Virus record (IMG/VR): IMGVR_UViG_3300045747_000054
Location: 1-64,000 of that record
Length of the DNA stretch: 64,000 nucleotides
Source of the DNA: a virus
Reading direction: 5' to 3' (one strand)
A program made the position numbers and the translations under genes. Shown here in pieces: positions 13,021-20,730 of this stretch. A model generated the notes under the pieces. That model saw only the letters and a list, made by a program, of their open reading frames with translations. It was not told where the DNA came from and did no database searches. The first letter of the stretch is position 1, and each line of letters opens with the position of its first letter.

Positions 13021-13031
13021 CATTCAGTCAA
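13002..13031 (-). promoter_or_regulatory. promoter inside terminator hairpin
   Basis: Minus strand TTGACT (13031-13026), 18-base spacer ending TGTGC, TATACT (13007-13002). The spacer is one arm of the hairpin 12977-13020, so folding of the read-through RNA and initiation share sequence. Would transcribe the 32-residue peptide and the HD-GYP genes. Confidence 0.65.
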
Positions 13032-13038
13032 GCATTTC

Positions 13039-13809
13039 TTATGCGAATAGCTTTTTCTTTAGCATTGCAAGAAATGGTTTGTCATCTATTAATGAAGCAC
13101 ACTTGAAGTTTGTGTTAATAGAGTGACATGTTTCACATGCATCTGATGTTACAGGGTGTCCTGCCGCATAATTAATCTTACCTGTCGCATGTGTACCATC
13201 ATGGCACGATACGCATCCTGTGGTGATTCCTACGTGAATCGCAGCGATTGGAATGAACCAGTCAGTATTGGTGTGTGTCATTCCTGTGTCCATCGAAGCA
13301 TGGCACTGCACACAATCCTGTGTGGTATTGATGTGATTCGTGTCCTTGCCCATCGCACCATATGCAGTATAGGTTGTTCCTGTATGGCACGTATCGCATC
13401 GTTGTCCTGATACACTCGCGTGATTCATTGTCCACGTTGCGGTAAATGATGTAGTATTGTGGCAGGTATCGCACGTTGTGGTTCCGATTGGAATGTGCGC
13501 GGATGACTTACCGATTGTCGCTGCCGAAATTTGTCCGCTAGGATTACCATTGTGGCATGTTGCACATACCTTTGGTGTACCGACATAGATGCCACCAGCA
13601 TGGCACGATGCACATGTTCCACACTTACCAGTGGACAAGTGTGAACCTGTCAATGGATAGTTAGGGTGTAGTGTTTCGTACTGTGTACATTCTGCGGCTT
13701 GTGCAGTGTCAGGAATCAATGCGATAGCAACTGTGGCTGGAAGGTAAAATCCAACAGTCGTTGTTATGAGCATCAATGTAGATAACAAAAGGCTCTTGAA
13801 CTTGTTCAT
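13039..13809 (-). CDS. exported seven-heme c-type cytochrome (256 aa)
   Basis: Sec signal peptide (MNKFKSLLLS, hydrophobic core, cleavage near AQA-AE at 39). The mature part has seven canonical heme sites CXXCH at 66, 82, 113, 138, 166, 199 and 225, with extra His for bis-His ligation. Periplasmic electron carrier or the heme core of an outer-membrane conduit; maturation would rely on the host Ccm system. It shares its mature N-terminus (AAECTQYETLHPNYPLTG) and first heme region with the neighbouring five-heme protein, so the two are paralogues. It is the third gene after the barrel and is followed by a terminator. Multiheme cytochromes are very unusual in phages. Confidence 0.93.
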   Translation of the reverse strand: MNKFKSLLLSTLMLITTTVGFYLPATVAIALIPDTAQAAECTQYETLHPNYPLTGSHLSTGKCGTCASCHAGGIYVGTPKVCATCHNGNPSGQISAATIGKSSAHIPIGTTTCDTCHNTTSFTATWTMNHASVSGQRCDTCHTGTTYTAYGAMGKDTNHINTTQDCVQCHASMDTGMTHTNTDWFIPIAAIHVGITTGCVSCHDGTHATGKINYAAGHPVTSDACETCHSINTNFKCASLIDDKPFLAMLKKKLFA

Positions 13810-13864
13810 TTTAGTGCGTATTCCTTTACGGAGAAATTAATGAGACACTGCTATTTAGGAAACA

Positions 13865-14398
13865 TCAGTTGTTGAATGAAGGATCTGTCGGTCTGTGGCA
13901 TCCACCCGGATAGTTGCAATCCACAGTAGTGACGACAACTCCCCTTACTGTTCTAGGATGATCGTTCGATTTGCCACGCGCATTATAGGTAGTATACTGT
14001 CCATTATGGCACGCATCGCAGCGCACGGCAGGATATCCAGTATTGTGTATCATTGCCTGTGTAATACCCGTGAAACTATTGAATAACGTGGTATTATGGC
14101 ATCCTCCACAGTCCAATAATAGCGTAGGTAGATGCTTTGCTGATCTGCCTATTGTCATGCGTGACGGGCTTCCATTGTGACATGCGATACATGTTCTTGG
14201 TGTGCCCATCCAGATTGCATTTCCTGCCGGTATATGGCACAGACCACACGATGTACATTTGCCTGTACTCAAATGGGCACCTGTCAATGGATAGGTAGGA
14301 TGCAGTGTCTCATATCGTGTACATTCGGCAGCATTTAGTACAGAATACGGTACAATCAGTAACAAAAGTGTCACGAATAAAAGTGTTTTAAAAGTCAT
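13865..14398 (-). CDS. exported multiheme c-type cytochrome (177 aa)
   Basis: Start at ATG 14398, which overlaps the last bases of the barrel gene (ATGACTTTTAA), so it is translationally coupled to it; a longer in-frame extension would run into the barrel gene. Signal peptide MTFKTLLFVT with a leucine core, cleavage near NAA-EC. Heme sites CGLCH (51), CIACH (70), CGGCH (97), CDACH (127) and an atypical CX5CH (161, CNYPGGCH) give four to five hemes. Paralogue of the seven-heme protein. Coupling to the barrel suggests it sits in or against the pore. Confidence 0.92.
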   Translation of the reverse strand: MTFKTLLFVTLLLLIVPYSVLNAAECTRYETLHPTYPLTGAHLSTGKCTSCGLCHIPAGNAIWMGTPRTCIACHNGSPSRMTIGRSAKHLPTLLLDCGGCHNTTLFNSFTGITQAMIHNTGYPAVRCDACHNGQYTTYNARGKSNDHPRTVRGVVVTTVDCNYPGGCHRPTDPSFNN

Positions 14399-16292
14399 AT
14401 CGGTATCCAATATAGAGTGAGTCGGTTGGTTTGTAGTCAGGTGAAAGTGTCCATGCTCTAGAATACTGTGCCTCGATTGCATGGTGATCATTGATAGTAT
14501 AGATGCCACGTAGCATGGTGGATACAGTCTTGTTAACGATGTTGTCATGATCGTAATAATCATAGCGCACTATCAATGACGTTGTGTTTTTATTCTTTCT
14601 GAAATTATCCGCTGCGGTAATAGAGTACGAATTGATGGAGCCAATGCCGTGATTCAACACGAATTCTGTGGTATTGTTCTCTTTCAGTATATTATCGCCA
14701 GTCAAATGCAATCCCAATGCATATGAATTAGATTGTCCTATTTGAATGGGCACAGGATCATATGGTGTCTGTGATACTATATTGAAACCCGGCACTGTTG
14801 ACAGATTGGTGACTTGAAAATCTGTTGCGACTGTCCATTGCTTGTTCAGTTTCTTGTTTGCGCCCACTACAAATGATGTTGCAAATGGTGTGGATGATTC
14901 GATGTAGTTATAGATCTCTGCCTGATTCAATCCAGACTTGCTGATCATTTCGCTGACAGAATTATATACCTGTCTGTCTGGATTCAATCCACCCAACGAC
15001 AATGCACTGTCTGCATATAGCATTGGTGAACGTCTGCGCTCGTACAGTCCGAATATCTGGTAATTCTTGAAGAATTTATTAGCCTGTATCGTAATGGAAT
15101 TATAGCTATGATATACCGTGTCATATTCAATGCGAGTGAGTATGTTAGTATTATCGTCACGATAGTTAATGTCTGTGCCTATTGCGGATCTTTCCAATAA
15201 CTTGTCGGCAGTCTCACGATTGTAGTATAATCCAACTGTCCAGTCTCTATTGATACTCCAGTCTATTTCTGCACCTTCGAAACTGCGTGATGTACTGGAC
15301 GACATTCCGACATATGGCTTGCCACCGGCAATAACTACCTTTAATTCATCACTAATATCCCACAGTGCAGAGACTCCATCGAACCTGCTGATTGCACCTG
15401 CCTCTGGCATCTGTCTGCCGACGATCACATTATAGTGCTTGAATGTGTCTTCGAACTTTGCATATGCAGTATACAGGCTGGTTCTGTTGCCATTCAATCC
15501 AGACAGGTCTTTAATCTCGGTGAGTCTCAATCTGGATGATAGATTATACTGATTATGTGACAGACTAATGTTGTACTGGACACCTGTGATTGAACTGACC
15601 TGTGTGGTATTGGCACCAGAGTTATTCATGTACACATATTCTGAGACTGTGGCATTCACACTATGATCGTTACCAATGTGTGGTGTCTTGTTTCTGGATA
15701 TGTCCAATGTAGTTTTTGGCACCACGATCTCAATTGACATGAGACGTTGACGCACTCTCATTCTGTCATCATTCTCTTCTGGATATAGAGACAGATATAC
15801 CGCATATTCTCTCATTGCCTTTTCGTATAGCTTGGACTTCTCGTATGCATAGCCGAGATATTCATGTGCAAGCTTGGCAACATCAGGTGGATTGGTCAGT
15901 ATAATAGAACGTAGATCGTCTATTGCCTTGTCATACGGACCATTACGATTTAGTAATATACTGCGTGCCTCGTCATACAGTTCTTGTATTGGGCGAGTGT
16001 CGAATGTGATTTTAGGTGTATTAGTCTCAATATCAACAATAGAATCCTGTTTTTCAGGATCTTTTGGTATTATCACAGTCTCAACACTTGGGCGTTCATT
16101 GTGTTGGGGTCTTGGACGACGCGGGACTGTTGCTATCGTTTCTGTAATAGTTTTATCAGGAGTACGGGTAATGCTGCCTTTGACAGCATTAACTCTTTCT
16201 TCTGTGATTGGTGGAAATTCAGGATTCGAACAAGATACAAGTATTAATATAGAACCAGTTACAGTGCTGTAGAACAGATTTCTACTATTCAG
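14388..16292 (-). CDS. TPR plus outer-membrane beta-barrel protein, likely conduit porin
   Basis: About 100 N-terminal residues after the leader form TPR-like helices (YDKAIDDLRSIILTN, AHEYLGYAYEKSKLYEKAMREY). The rest, about 430 residues, alternates aromatic and polar strands and ends YIGYRYDF, the C-terminal aromatic signature read by BamA. The frame is open upstream of the GTG at 16076 and encodes a typical lipoprotein signal ending in LVSC with a Pro/Arg-rich linker. That would need a CTG start (16292, preceded by AAGGA) or another rare start. If translation begins at GTG 16076 the protein has 562 residues and no signal. Coupling to multiheme cytochromes matches porin-cytochrome (MtrB/PioB-like) logic, though the sequence is not a recognised MtrB. 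Confidence 0.82.
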   Translation of the reverse strand: MNSRNLFYSTVTGSILILVSCSNPEFPPITEERVNAVKGSITRTPDKTITETIATVPRRPRPQHNERPSVETVIIPKDPEKQDSIVDIETNTPKITFDTRPIQELYDEARSILLNRNGPYDKAIDDLRSIILTNPPDVAKLAHEYLGYAYEKSKLYEKAMREYAVYLSLYPEENDDRMRVRQRLMSIEIVVPKTTLDISRNKTPHIGNDHSVNATVSEYVYMNNSGANTTQVSSITGVQYNISLSHNQYNLSSRLRLTEIKDLSGLNGNRTSLYTAYAKFEDTFKHYNVIVGRQMPEAGAISRFDGVSALWDISDELKVVIAGGKPYVGMSSSTSRSFEGAEIDWSINRDWTVGLYYNRETADKLLERSAIGTDINYRDDNTNILTRIEYDTVYHSYNSITIQANKFFKNYQIFGLYERRRSPMLYADSALSLGGLNPDRQVYNSVSEMISKSGLNQAEIYNYIESSTPFATSFVVGANKKLNKQWTVATDFQVTNLSTVPGFNIVSQTPYDPVPIQIGQSNSYALGLHLTGDNILKENNTTEFVLNHGIGSINSYSITAADNFRKNKNTTSLIVRYDYYDHDNIVNKTVSTMLRGIYTINDHHAIEAQYSRAWTLSPDYKPTDSLYIGYRYDF

Positions 16293-16332
16293 TTTCCTTA
16301 CTCTTGAATGGCTTTGGTAACTGTATTTATTA

Positions 16333-16617
16333 CTAGTTAGGCATCCTGTGCCATGTCTGGTTTTCCAGATCGTCTATTTTCTTCTTTAGCTTTGAATTTT
16401 CTTTCAATAATGCACGATTAATGGTAATCTGCTGTGACAATATCTCACGCAGTTTCATTACTTCACCGAGAACATCGATCTTATCAGATATCTCTGTTGC
16501 CCATGCTGGCTTTGGTAATGGTGGTGGTGGAGATATACTATTAGCAGCCTTACATGAGTGTATCGTATTTGCTGGATAGGCTTGCATACAAGTAGGACAT
16601 ATTTTAGCTTGCATCAT
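16333..16617 (-). CDS. zinc-knuckle coiled-coil protein (94 aa)
   Basis: N-terminal CPTC and HSCK provide a C2HC-type metal site; a polyproline linker (SPPPPLPKP) leads to a coiled coil (REILSQQITINRALLKENS). Directly upstream of the barrel gene. Possible adaptor protein; function unknown. Confidence 0.65.
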   Translation of the reverse strand: MMQAKICPTCMQAYPANTIHSCKAANSISPPPPLPKPAWATEISDKIDVLGEVMKLREILSQQITINRALLKENSKLKKKIDDLENQTWHRMPN

Positions 16618-16903
16618 GTTTTGTCCTATTCAATGGTGTAGTGAGAATCTTCGAGATCACATCACACACCTCACTGAAGAATTCTGGTGCTGCTACAATT
16701 AGAAAATAGAATGCATTGATGATTGGTGTGAATGTGAAAAACAGTGCCAATAGAATGTATCCGAGTGTTACTTTTCTATAGAGCATTATTGGTTCTTTAC
16801 TATCTGACTTCCAATCTTCAATCGTATGAATAATAGTATACAAGAAGTTTACGACAGTTGGTAGTAAATATCCAAATACAGTCAGAAAATTAATTGTATT
16901 CAT
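16604..16903 (-). CDS. membrane protein (99 aa)
   Basis: Start at ATG 16903 (MNTINFLTVFGYLL). Two or three hydrophobic segments (about 5-27, 45-63, 65-76). Overlaps both neighbours by a few bases. Not recognised. Confidence 0.6.
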   Translation of the reverse strand: MNTINFLTVFGYLLPTVVNFLYTIIHTIEDWKSDSKEPIMLYRKVTLGYILLALFFTFTPIINAFYFLIVAAPEFFSEVCDVISKILTTPLNRTKHDAS

Positions 16904-17103
16904 ACTCTTCGTTCCCATTTCTCTATTGCTTCTTCAATACCAGTGTCATGCCTTGGAGCATGTTTTGCCTTTACTTTTGCACCACAATGTGTGTTTGTAC
17001 AGAACACTGCGGCTTCGATTATATAGTTCTCTATCATTGCCCTAGATCCACAGAATGGACATGGCAATGTCTTTTGATCTATCTCACCAATTGGATTATT
17101 CAT
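16900..17103 (-). CDS. Lar-like zinc-ribbon protein (67 aa)
   Basis: LPCPFCG near residue 13, a second pair CTNTHCG near 35, and a C-terminal IEKWERRV. This is the signature of the Lar family of small zinc proteins, some of which alleviate host type I restriction. Many phage members are uncharacterised, so the anti-restriction role is only possible. Confidence 0.75.
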   Translation of the reverse strand: MNNPIGEIDQKTLPCPFCGSRAMIENYIIEAAVFCTNTHCGAKVKAKHAPRHDTGIEEAIEKWERRV

Positions 17104-17281
17104 TGGAATGTTTATCTCCGAAGCCGCTCAAAATATTCCATATCCATACTGACGATGCTACCACCGGCAGTACAATACTTAAAACAAATAGTACATCTGG
17201 ATGCCAAAAAGCTAACCATATAAAACCAAAGAATGCTGTCCAGAATCCTAGTATGATGGATAATTTCTTTGTAGTAGTCAT
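17096..17281 (-). CDS. small membrane protein (61 aa)
   Basis: Two hydrophobic helices with Trp and Phe (LGFWTAFFGFIWLAFW and VLFVLSIVLPVVASSVW). The ATG shares its first base with the previous TAA. Function unknown. Confidence 0.6.
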   Translation of the reverse strand: MTTTKKLSIILGFWTAFFGFIWLAFWHPDVLFVLSIVLPVVASSVWIWNILSGFGDKHSNE

Positions 17282-17448
17282 TAATCAAAATCCTTCGACT
17301 TTGCCCAAAGCTTTTCTTGTAGTTCATCTGAATCACCAACAAGCTTGACGAATTCCTCAATAGTTAGGTTATGGTGTTCAGACCAATCACGCCACCTATC
17401 TAGCATTCGATATGCTTCATAGTAAATTGAATCTTCATATTCTTTCAT
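17281..17448 (-). CDS. hypothetical protein (55 aa)
   Basis: Charged, Trp-rich helical protein (MLDRWRDWSEHHNLTIEEFV). ATGA overlap upstream and TAATG overlap downstream, exactly filling the gap between two genes. Not recognised. Confidence 0.6.
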   Translation of the reverse strand: MKEYEDSIYYEAYRMLDRWRDWSEHHNLTIEEFVKLVGDSDELQEKLWAKSKDFD

Positions 17449-17804
17449 GAAAACTTCCTATTGATTGCAACCTGCATCTTTGCGCGTCCTACTGGATTTG
17501 CAGAGTGTACAGTTGGCTTCTCGTCAGACCAATGACCTGTCTCTTCCATCCAGCAAACTAGAGTGTATCCAGTGCCGAAATGGTCACAGTTGGGCATACT
17601 GCGGAATGCAAACTTTTCAAGCCATTGCTCGACGGTGTTGCCACCCATGCAATCTTCGCACGCACCTAGATCATGATCCAGCGACATTTGCTGCACCATT
17701 CCTTTCTCTAGATACCATCTGGCTTCTGCATCAGTCTTGACATGAACCCATCCCCACGGAGCGGGACGGATATCATCAAGCCATAGATTGATTTTCTCAG
17801 TCAT
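17445..17804 (-). CDS. cyclic-phosphate-processing receiver-like domain (cREC, 119 aa)
   Basis: Opens with LWLDDIRPAP (7-16) and later MSLDHDLG (40-47), the two acidic motifs of the cREC family, a receiver-like fold without phosphotransfer that is predicted from genome context to process cyclic phosphate ends of RNA or nucleotides. Two Cys at CEDCMGG may bind metal or be structural. In a phage it could act in tRNA or RNA repair after host anticodon-nuclease attack. No RNA ligase of that pathway is in this window. Confidence 0.8.
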   Translation of the reverse strand: MTEKINLWLDDIRPAPWGWVHVKTDAEARWYLEKGMVQQMSLDHDLGACEDCMGGNTVEQWLEKFAFRSMPNCDHFGTGYTLVCWMEETGHWSDEKPTVHSANPVGRAKMQVAINRKFS

Positions 17805-18015
17805 TTGAATCCTTCACAACGATATCATTCCTGTATCCATATACCAATTGCTTGCACACTGGACAATCTACCTTCCACCATTCATCATTTCCGCCTCGCC
17901 GATCAGTGTCATGCTTGGCTTCTCCTGCCGTGAACTCCAGCTTGCTCTTGCATGTTTTGCAAGATACTCTGAATACCTGTTCACCGGGTGGTGTTCCACG
18001 TTCTAGGATTTTCAT
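17797..18015 (-). CDS. small zinc-ribbon protein (72 aa)
   Basis: Start at ATG 18015 (MKILERGTPPGE). Two knuckles, CKTC near 19 and CPVC near 51, frame a polar loop with KHDTDRRGGNDEWW. A zinc-ribbon typical of small phage proteins; partner unknown. Confidence 0.65.
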   Translation of the reverse strand: MKILERGTPPGEQVFRVSCKTCKSKLEFTAGEAKHDTDRRGGNDEWWKVDCPVCKQLVYGYRNDIVVKDSND

Positions 18016-18019
18016 ATCA

Positions 18020-18274
18020 TTATACCTTAGTAAAATCCACATAAAAGGTCTGACCAGCATCAAACTTATCTAATAGATCTGGATTTGTAATTACCATATT
18101 TAAATCTGCATTTGGAGTCCACTTTGCGAATGAATTGTCTTCATCACTACCATCTGCTGGATATTGTGATGCAGAAACTGCATTGAATTTTAATGTAACA
18201 CTCTCTGTCTTACCTTCAACTCTTCCATACTTTGTTATGGTGGAAATCTTCATCTTTGCTCTCATTGTTCTCAT
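18020..18274 (-). CDS. conserved phage protein (84 aa)
   Basis: The start at 18274 overlaps the preceding stop as ATGA; ATG 18265 and 18253 are alternatives. The core KFNAVSASQYPADGSDEDN, then FAKWTPNADL and FYVDFTKV, is a pattern I have seen in many phage hypotheticals, apparently a small beta-barrel. Function unknown. Confidence 0.7.
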   Translation of the reverse strand: MRTMRAKMKISTITKYGRVEGKTESVTLKFNAVSASQYPADGSDEDNSFAKWTPNADLNMVITNPDLLDKFDAGQTFYVDFTKV

Positions 18275-18441
18275 TTCTTTGCGCTCCGTAATACTTCAAT
18301 CAATTCATTCAATTCTTCAAGGCGACCTTGTTCTATTCTATTCATCATTCGTCTTTCGTAGATCTTTTGTTGACGAAACATTTCATCTTCAAGAATCTCT
18401 ATGATACGCATGTGCTGTTCTTCTGTGAAGTTTACTTTCAT
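18271..18441 (-). CDS. small helical protein (56 aa)
   Basis: Highly charged coiled-coil-like sequence (IIEILEDEMFRQQKIYERRM, GRLEELNELIEVL). Overlaps both neighbours by four bases. Not recognised. Confidence 0.5.
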   Translation of the reverse strand: MKVNFTEEQHMRIIEILEDEMFRQQKIYERRMMNRIEQGRLEELNELIEVLRSAKK

Positions 18442-18554
18442 AGTCCCTGTGCATGTCTATTGGGACATGCCTCGCATGGCTGATGTAATTGTGTCAGTGA
18501 ACACTCTTCGCATGTTAGAAGCCATATTCTGATGTGTTTTCTAGAGATTCCCAT
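18438..18554 (-). CDS. small Cys-rich protein (38 aa)
   Basis: Two CXXC pairs, CEEC and CEAC, separated by ten residues: a minimal zinc knuckle. ATG shares a base with the previous TAA and its stop overlaps the next start, which supports translation despite the length. Confidence 0.5.
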   Translation of the reverse strand: MGISRKHIRIWLLTCEECSLTQLHQPCEACPNRHAQGL

Positions 18555-18790
18555 TATTGTAGATCCTTACCAGTCAATAGTTTGTGTGTTGCGCGGCGAA
18601 TCTGATCCAGTCTCCACCATTCAGTGTGCTTTAATCTCATTTTATCGATGTCCAACAGTTGAATGTTGGTATCGATACTTTCCAATGCCTTCAGTATCTC
18701 TTCTGGCTTTAGTTTCTTGATTCTATCCAGACGTTCGTTATACGCACTTTCCTGTTCTAGATCATAGAATTCTTTTGCACTACTGCTCAT
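18554..18790 (-). CDS. helical protein (78 aa)
   Basis: Charged helical sequence (EQESAYNERLDRIKKLKPEEI) ending with RRATHKLLTGKDLQ. Not recognised. Confidence 0.55.
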   Translation of the reverse strand: MSSSAKEFYDLEQESAYNERLDRIKKLKPEEILKALESIDTNIQLLDIDKMRLKHTEWWRLDQIRRATHKLLTGKDLQ

Positions 18791-18971
18791 TTTTCAATAC
18801 CTTTTCAACTTCATTCGACCATTCTACATAGTCTGAAATTAGATTGTCCGTTGTTGGGCGATTCTTCAATAGACTTTCCAGATTATCTATTCTATCTGCC
18901 GCCTCGCGCATGTGTGATACTGTCCATTTAGAGACTAATCTCAGATTTGCTGATAACGAAGTCTTACTCAT
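18780..18971 (-). CDS. helical protein (63 aa)
   Basis: Start at ATG 18971 (MSKTSLSANLRLV), overlapping the previous gene by eight bases. Helices with DRIDNLESLLKNRP. Not recognised. Confidence 0.5.
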   Translation of the reverse strand: MSKTSLSANLRLVSKWTVSHMREAADRIDNLESLLKNRPTTDNLISDYVEWSNEVEKVLKNEQ

Positions 18972-19239
18972 GAGTTTTAACTCCACAACGTGCATCCCAC
19001 AATTCATCCGCAAGTTCTTTTTTGGCAATACGAAGGAATTTCTGTTCTCTCTTGTATGCCTCAATGTTCTCTCTTATGAGACGATTGATTCCTAGACGAC
19101 GATCTTCATCGTTCTCATATTCTTGTGCTTTATCTAAGGCACTATTAAACTCACGAATACTCTGGTGTGCCATTCCCATTAGATATGCAATAGGAACTAG
19201 AAATATGCAGATTAATATAGCGCCAGCATTATTCATCAT
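18964..19239 (-). CDS. membrane-anchored helical protein (91 aa)
   Basis: N-terminal transmembrane helix (AGAILICIFLVPIAYLMGM) followed by a long charged helix (YENDEDRRLGINRLIRENIEAYK). The layout is spanin-like (anchor plus periplasmic coiled coil), but no partner lipoprotein is adjacent, so this remains a guess. Confidence 0.55.
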   Translation of the reverse strand: MMNNAGAILICIFLVPIAYLMGMAHQSIREFNSALDKAQEYENDEDRRLGINRLIRENIEAYKREQKFLRIAKKELADELWDARCGVKTHE

Positions 19240-19544
19240 GGTTGCCTCATATCGTTTTCTGCCATATCCACATATGAATCTTTCTCTTCATCCATCAGAT
19301 CAAAATAACTAGTTCCACCTAGAACTCTGTATGACTTTTCAATTCTATCGTCTGTTGTTCTGACTTCATCTACTAGGAAAGTCTTGGCATAACTGATTTG
19401 TCTGCGAAGATCACAGTTTGTTCCTTCTTCTACACGCAGAGCAGAAGTAAGTTCCTGAATTTGATAATCAAGTCCATTGATTCTATTCAACGCACCGTTT
19501 AGAGCAGCCTCTAGAGTTCTTGTGTAATCATCGATTTTCATCAT
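19236..19544 (-). CDS. coiled-coil protein (102 aa)
   Basis: Helical with heptads (ALNGALNRINGLDYQIQELT). C-terminal part acidic. ATGA overlaps on both sides. Not recognised. Confidence 0.55.
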   Translation of the reverse strand: MMKIDDYTRTLEAALNGALNRINGLDYQIQELTSALRVEEGTNCDLRRQISYAKTFLVDEVRTTDDRIEKSYRVLGGTSYFDLMDEEKDSYVDMAENDMRQP

Positions 19545-19741
19545 CCACCCCTACTATCATAATCTCTGTTACTATTGATACCAAGCCATTCTCTGGCAAG
19601 TCTAGGTGGTAGGAATAACCAACCAACACAAAGAAACAGAAGCACAAATGGAATTGCAATAACGTATAGTGGTATCTTTAGAATTGGTGGACAATTATCT
19701 TCGAACCATTCACCAAAGTTTTCATATTCATTTTTCGCCAT
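19541..19741 (-). CDS. membrane protein (66 aa)
   Basis: Start at ATG 19741 (MAKNEYENFGEWFED). One strong hydrophobic segment (LYVIAIPFVLLFLCVGWLFL) and a basic C-terminus, so single-pass. Function unknown. Confidence 0.55.
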   Translation of the reverse strand: MAKNEYENFGEWFEDNCPPILKIPLYVIAIPFVLLFLCVGWLFLPPRLAREWLGINSNRDYDSRGG

Positions 19742-19931
19742 ATTTGCTATCCCACCATTCATTTACAACTTCTTCAACCAACAAAGGGTTTGCTCTACCT
19801 CTGCATTCTTTCATCAAAAATCGCATTATCTCATGTTTCGTTGGAATGGAATCCTGACCATAATATTTGCCGACAATCAATACCTTTAGCTCGTCTTCAT
19901 TGAAATATGAACACAATTGTGAGAGTTTCAT
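19728..19931 (-). CDS. hypothetical protein (67 aa)
   Basis: Mixed helical protein (CSYFNEDELKVLIVGKYYG) with a possible small winged-helix pattern (TKHEIMRFLMKECRG). Not recognised. Confidence 0.5.
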   Translation of the reverse strand: MKLSQLCSYFNEDELKVLIVGKYYGQDSIPTKHEIMRFLMKECRGRANPLLVEEVVNEWWDSKYGEK

Positions 19932-19936
19932 TCATA

Positions 19937-20074
19937 TCACTCAATAGATAAGTTCAAGAAAAAGATCATTAGTGTAAGCACAAACACCAACCAGTTGTGC
20001 TGAATGCCAGTAGTTCCTAAAACTACTCCACAAAGACTAGAAATAGCATATGACTTATACTGATTGTTATTCAT
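19937..20074 (-). CDS. membrane peptide (45 aa)
   Basis: Polar N-terminus then two short hydrophobic segments (LCGVVLGTTG and WLVFVLTLMIFFLNL). ATG shares a base with the previous TAA. Unrecognised. Confidence 0.45.
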   Translation of the reverse strand: MNNNQYKSYAISSLCGVVLGTTGIQHNWLVFVLTLMIFFLNLSIE

Positions 20075-20289
20075 TATACTTGTCCACCATCATCTTCCCA
20101 TCTGTTGTGTGAGATTCTATCAAACATCATCTTCTCATATGAATAGCTAAAGATGTTCTCGCCACCCATCGTAACATCACCAATGTTCATTGGCTGGACA
20201 CTCACAATATCATGTGCCAATGAATGCATGAAATTTGCAGTCATTAGATCATGTCTGGGAGTTCCATCATCTGGATAGATTATCGTCAT
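20074..20289 (-). CDS. hypothetical protein (71 aa)
   Basis: Start at ATG 20289 (MTIIYPDDGTPRHD), 20 bases inside the upstream lipoprotein gene. Soluble, acidic. Not recognised. Confidence 0.55.
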   Translation of the reverse strand: MTIIYPDDGTPRHDLMTANFMHSLAHDIVSVQPMNIGDVTMGGENIFSYSYEKMMFDRISHNRWEDDGGQV

Positions 20290-20446
20290 GCTTCTCAATA
20301 CACTTTCTGGTATGCTTATAGATCAATACTGTGCCACCGTGATTGATACAGTCTATTACGAATTCTTCGCGGTGCCTCTTCATTGTAGCACAACCAGAGA
20401 GTATTGTCAAAACTGCTGCTATTATTACGAAATACGGTGCCATCAT
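20267..20446 (-). CDS. small lipoprotein (59 aa)
   Basis: Hydrophobic leader (YFVIIAAVLTI) followed by lipobox LSGC at 16-19, then a basic mature part of about 40 residues. Length and layout resemble Rz1-type outer-membrane spanin subunits, yet it lacks their proline richness. Overlaps its upstream neighbour as ATGA. Confidence 0.6.
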   Translation of the reverse strand: MMAPYFVIIAAVLTILSGCATMKRHREEFVIDCINHGGTVLIYKHTRKCIEKHDDNLSR

Positions 20447-20730
20447 GCTCTCCCATTCTCTTTGACATTCTCTTTGACAAGTCTATCAATCAGCAATTCC
20501 TGTTCCTTCACACGCTTGCGTAGATCTTGGAGTTCATTCTGATCCTTAATACGTTGCTGATAGTCTTTATGAGATTTCTCAGCATATGGATAATAACGCA
20601 GCATTTCATGAAAGAAATCCGTGCGTTCCTTCCAGTGATCACGCTGTTGTCTTAGCTTGACCATCTTCTTTTGAAGACGACCATATTGAACTTCCCAATG
20701 GGAAGGTTTTTCATCTGTTTCGTTCATCAC
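20443..20730 (-). CDS. coiled-coil protein (95 aa)
   Basis: Long basic-acidic coiled coil (GRLQKKMVKLRQQRDHWKER, then DLRKRVKEQELLIDRLVKEN). No membrane anchor. Just upstream of the small lipoprotein. Not recognised. Confidence 0.6.
   Translation of the reverse strand: MMNETDEKPSHWEVQYGRLQKKMVKLRQQRDHWKERTDFFHEMLRYYPYAEKSHKDYQQRIKDQNELQDLRKRVKEQELLIDRLVKENVKENGRA

Noticed and set aside
18964-20446. Rz/Rz1 spanin pair
   Set aside because: A membrane-anchored helical protein and a small lipoprotein lie within 1.5 kb, but they are not adjacent or nested, the lipoprotein is not proline-rich, and no holin or endolysin gene is nearby. It is mentioned only as a possibility in the entries.
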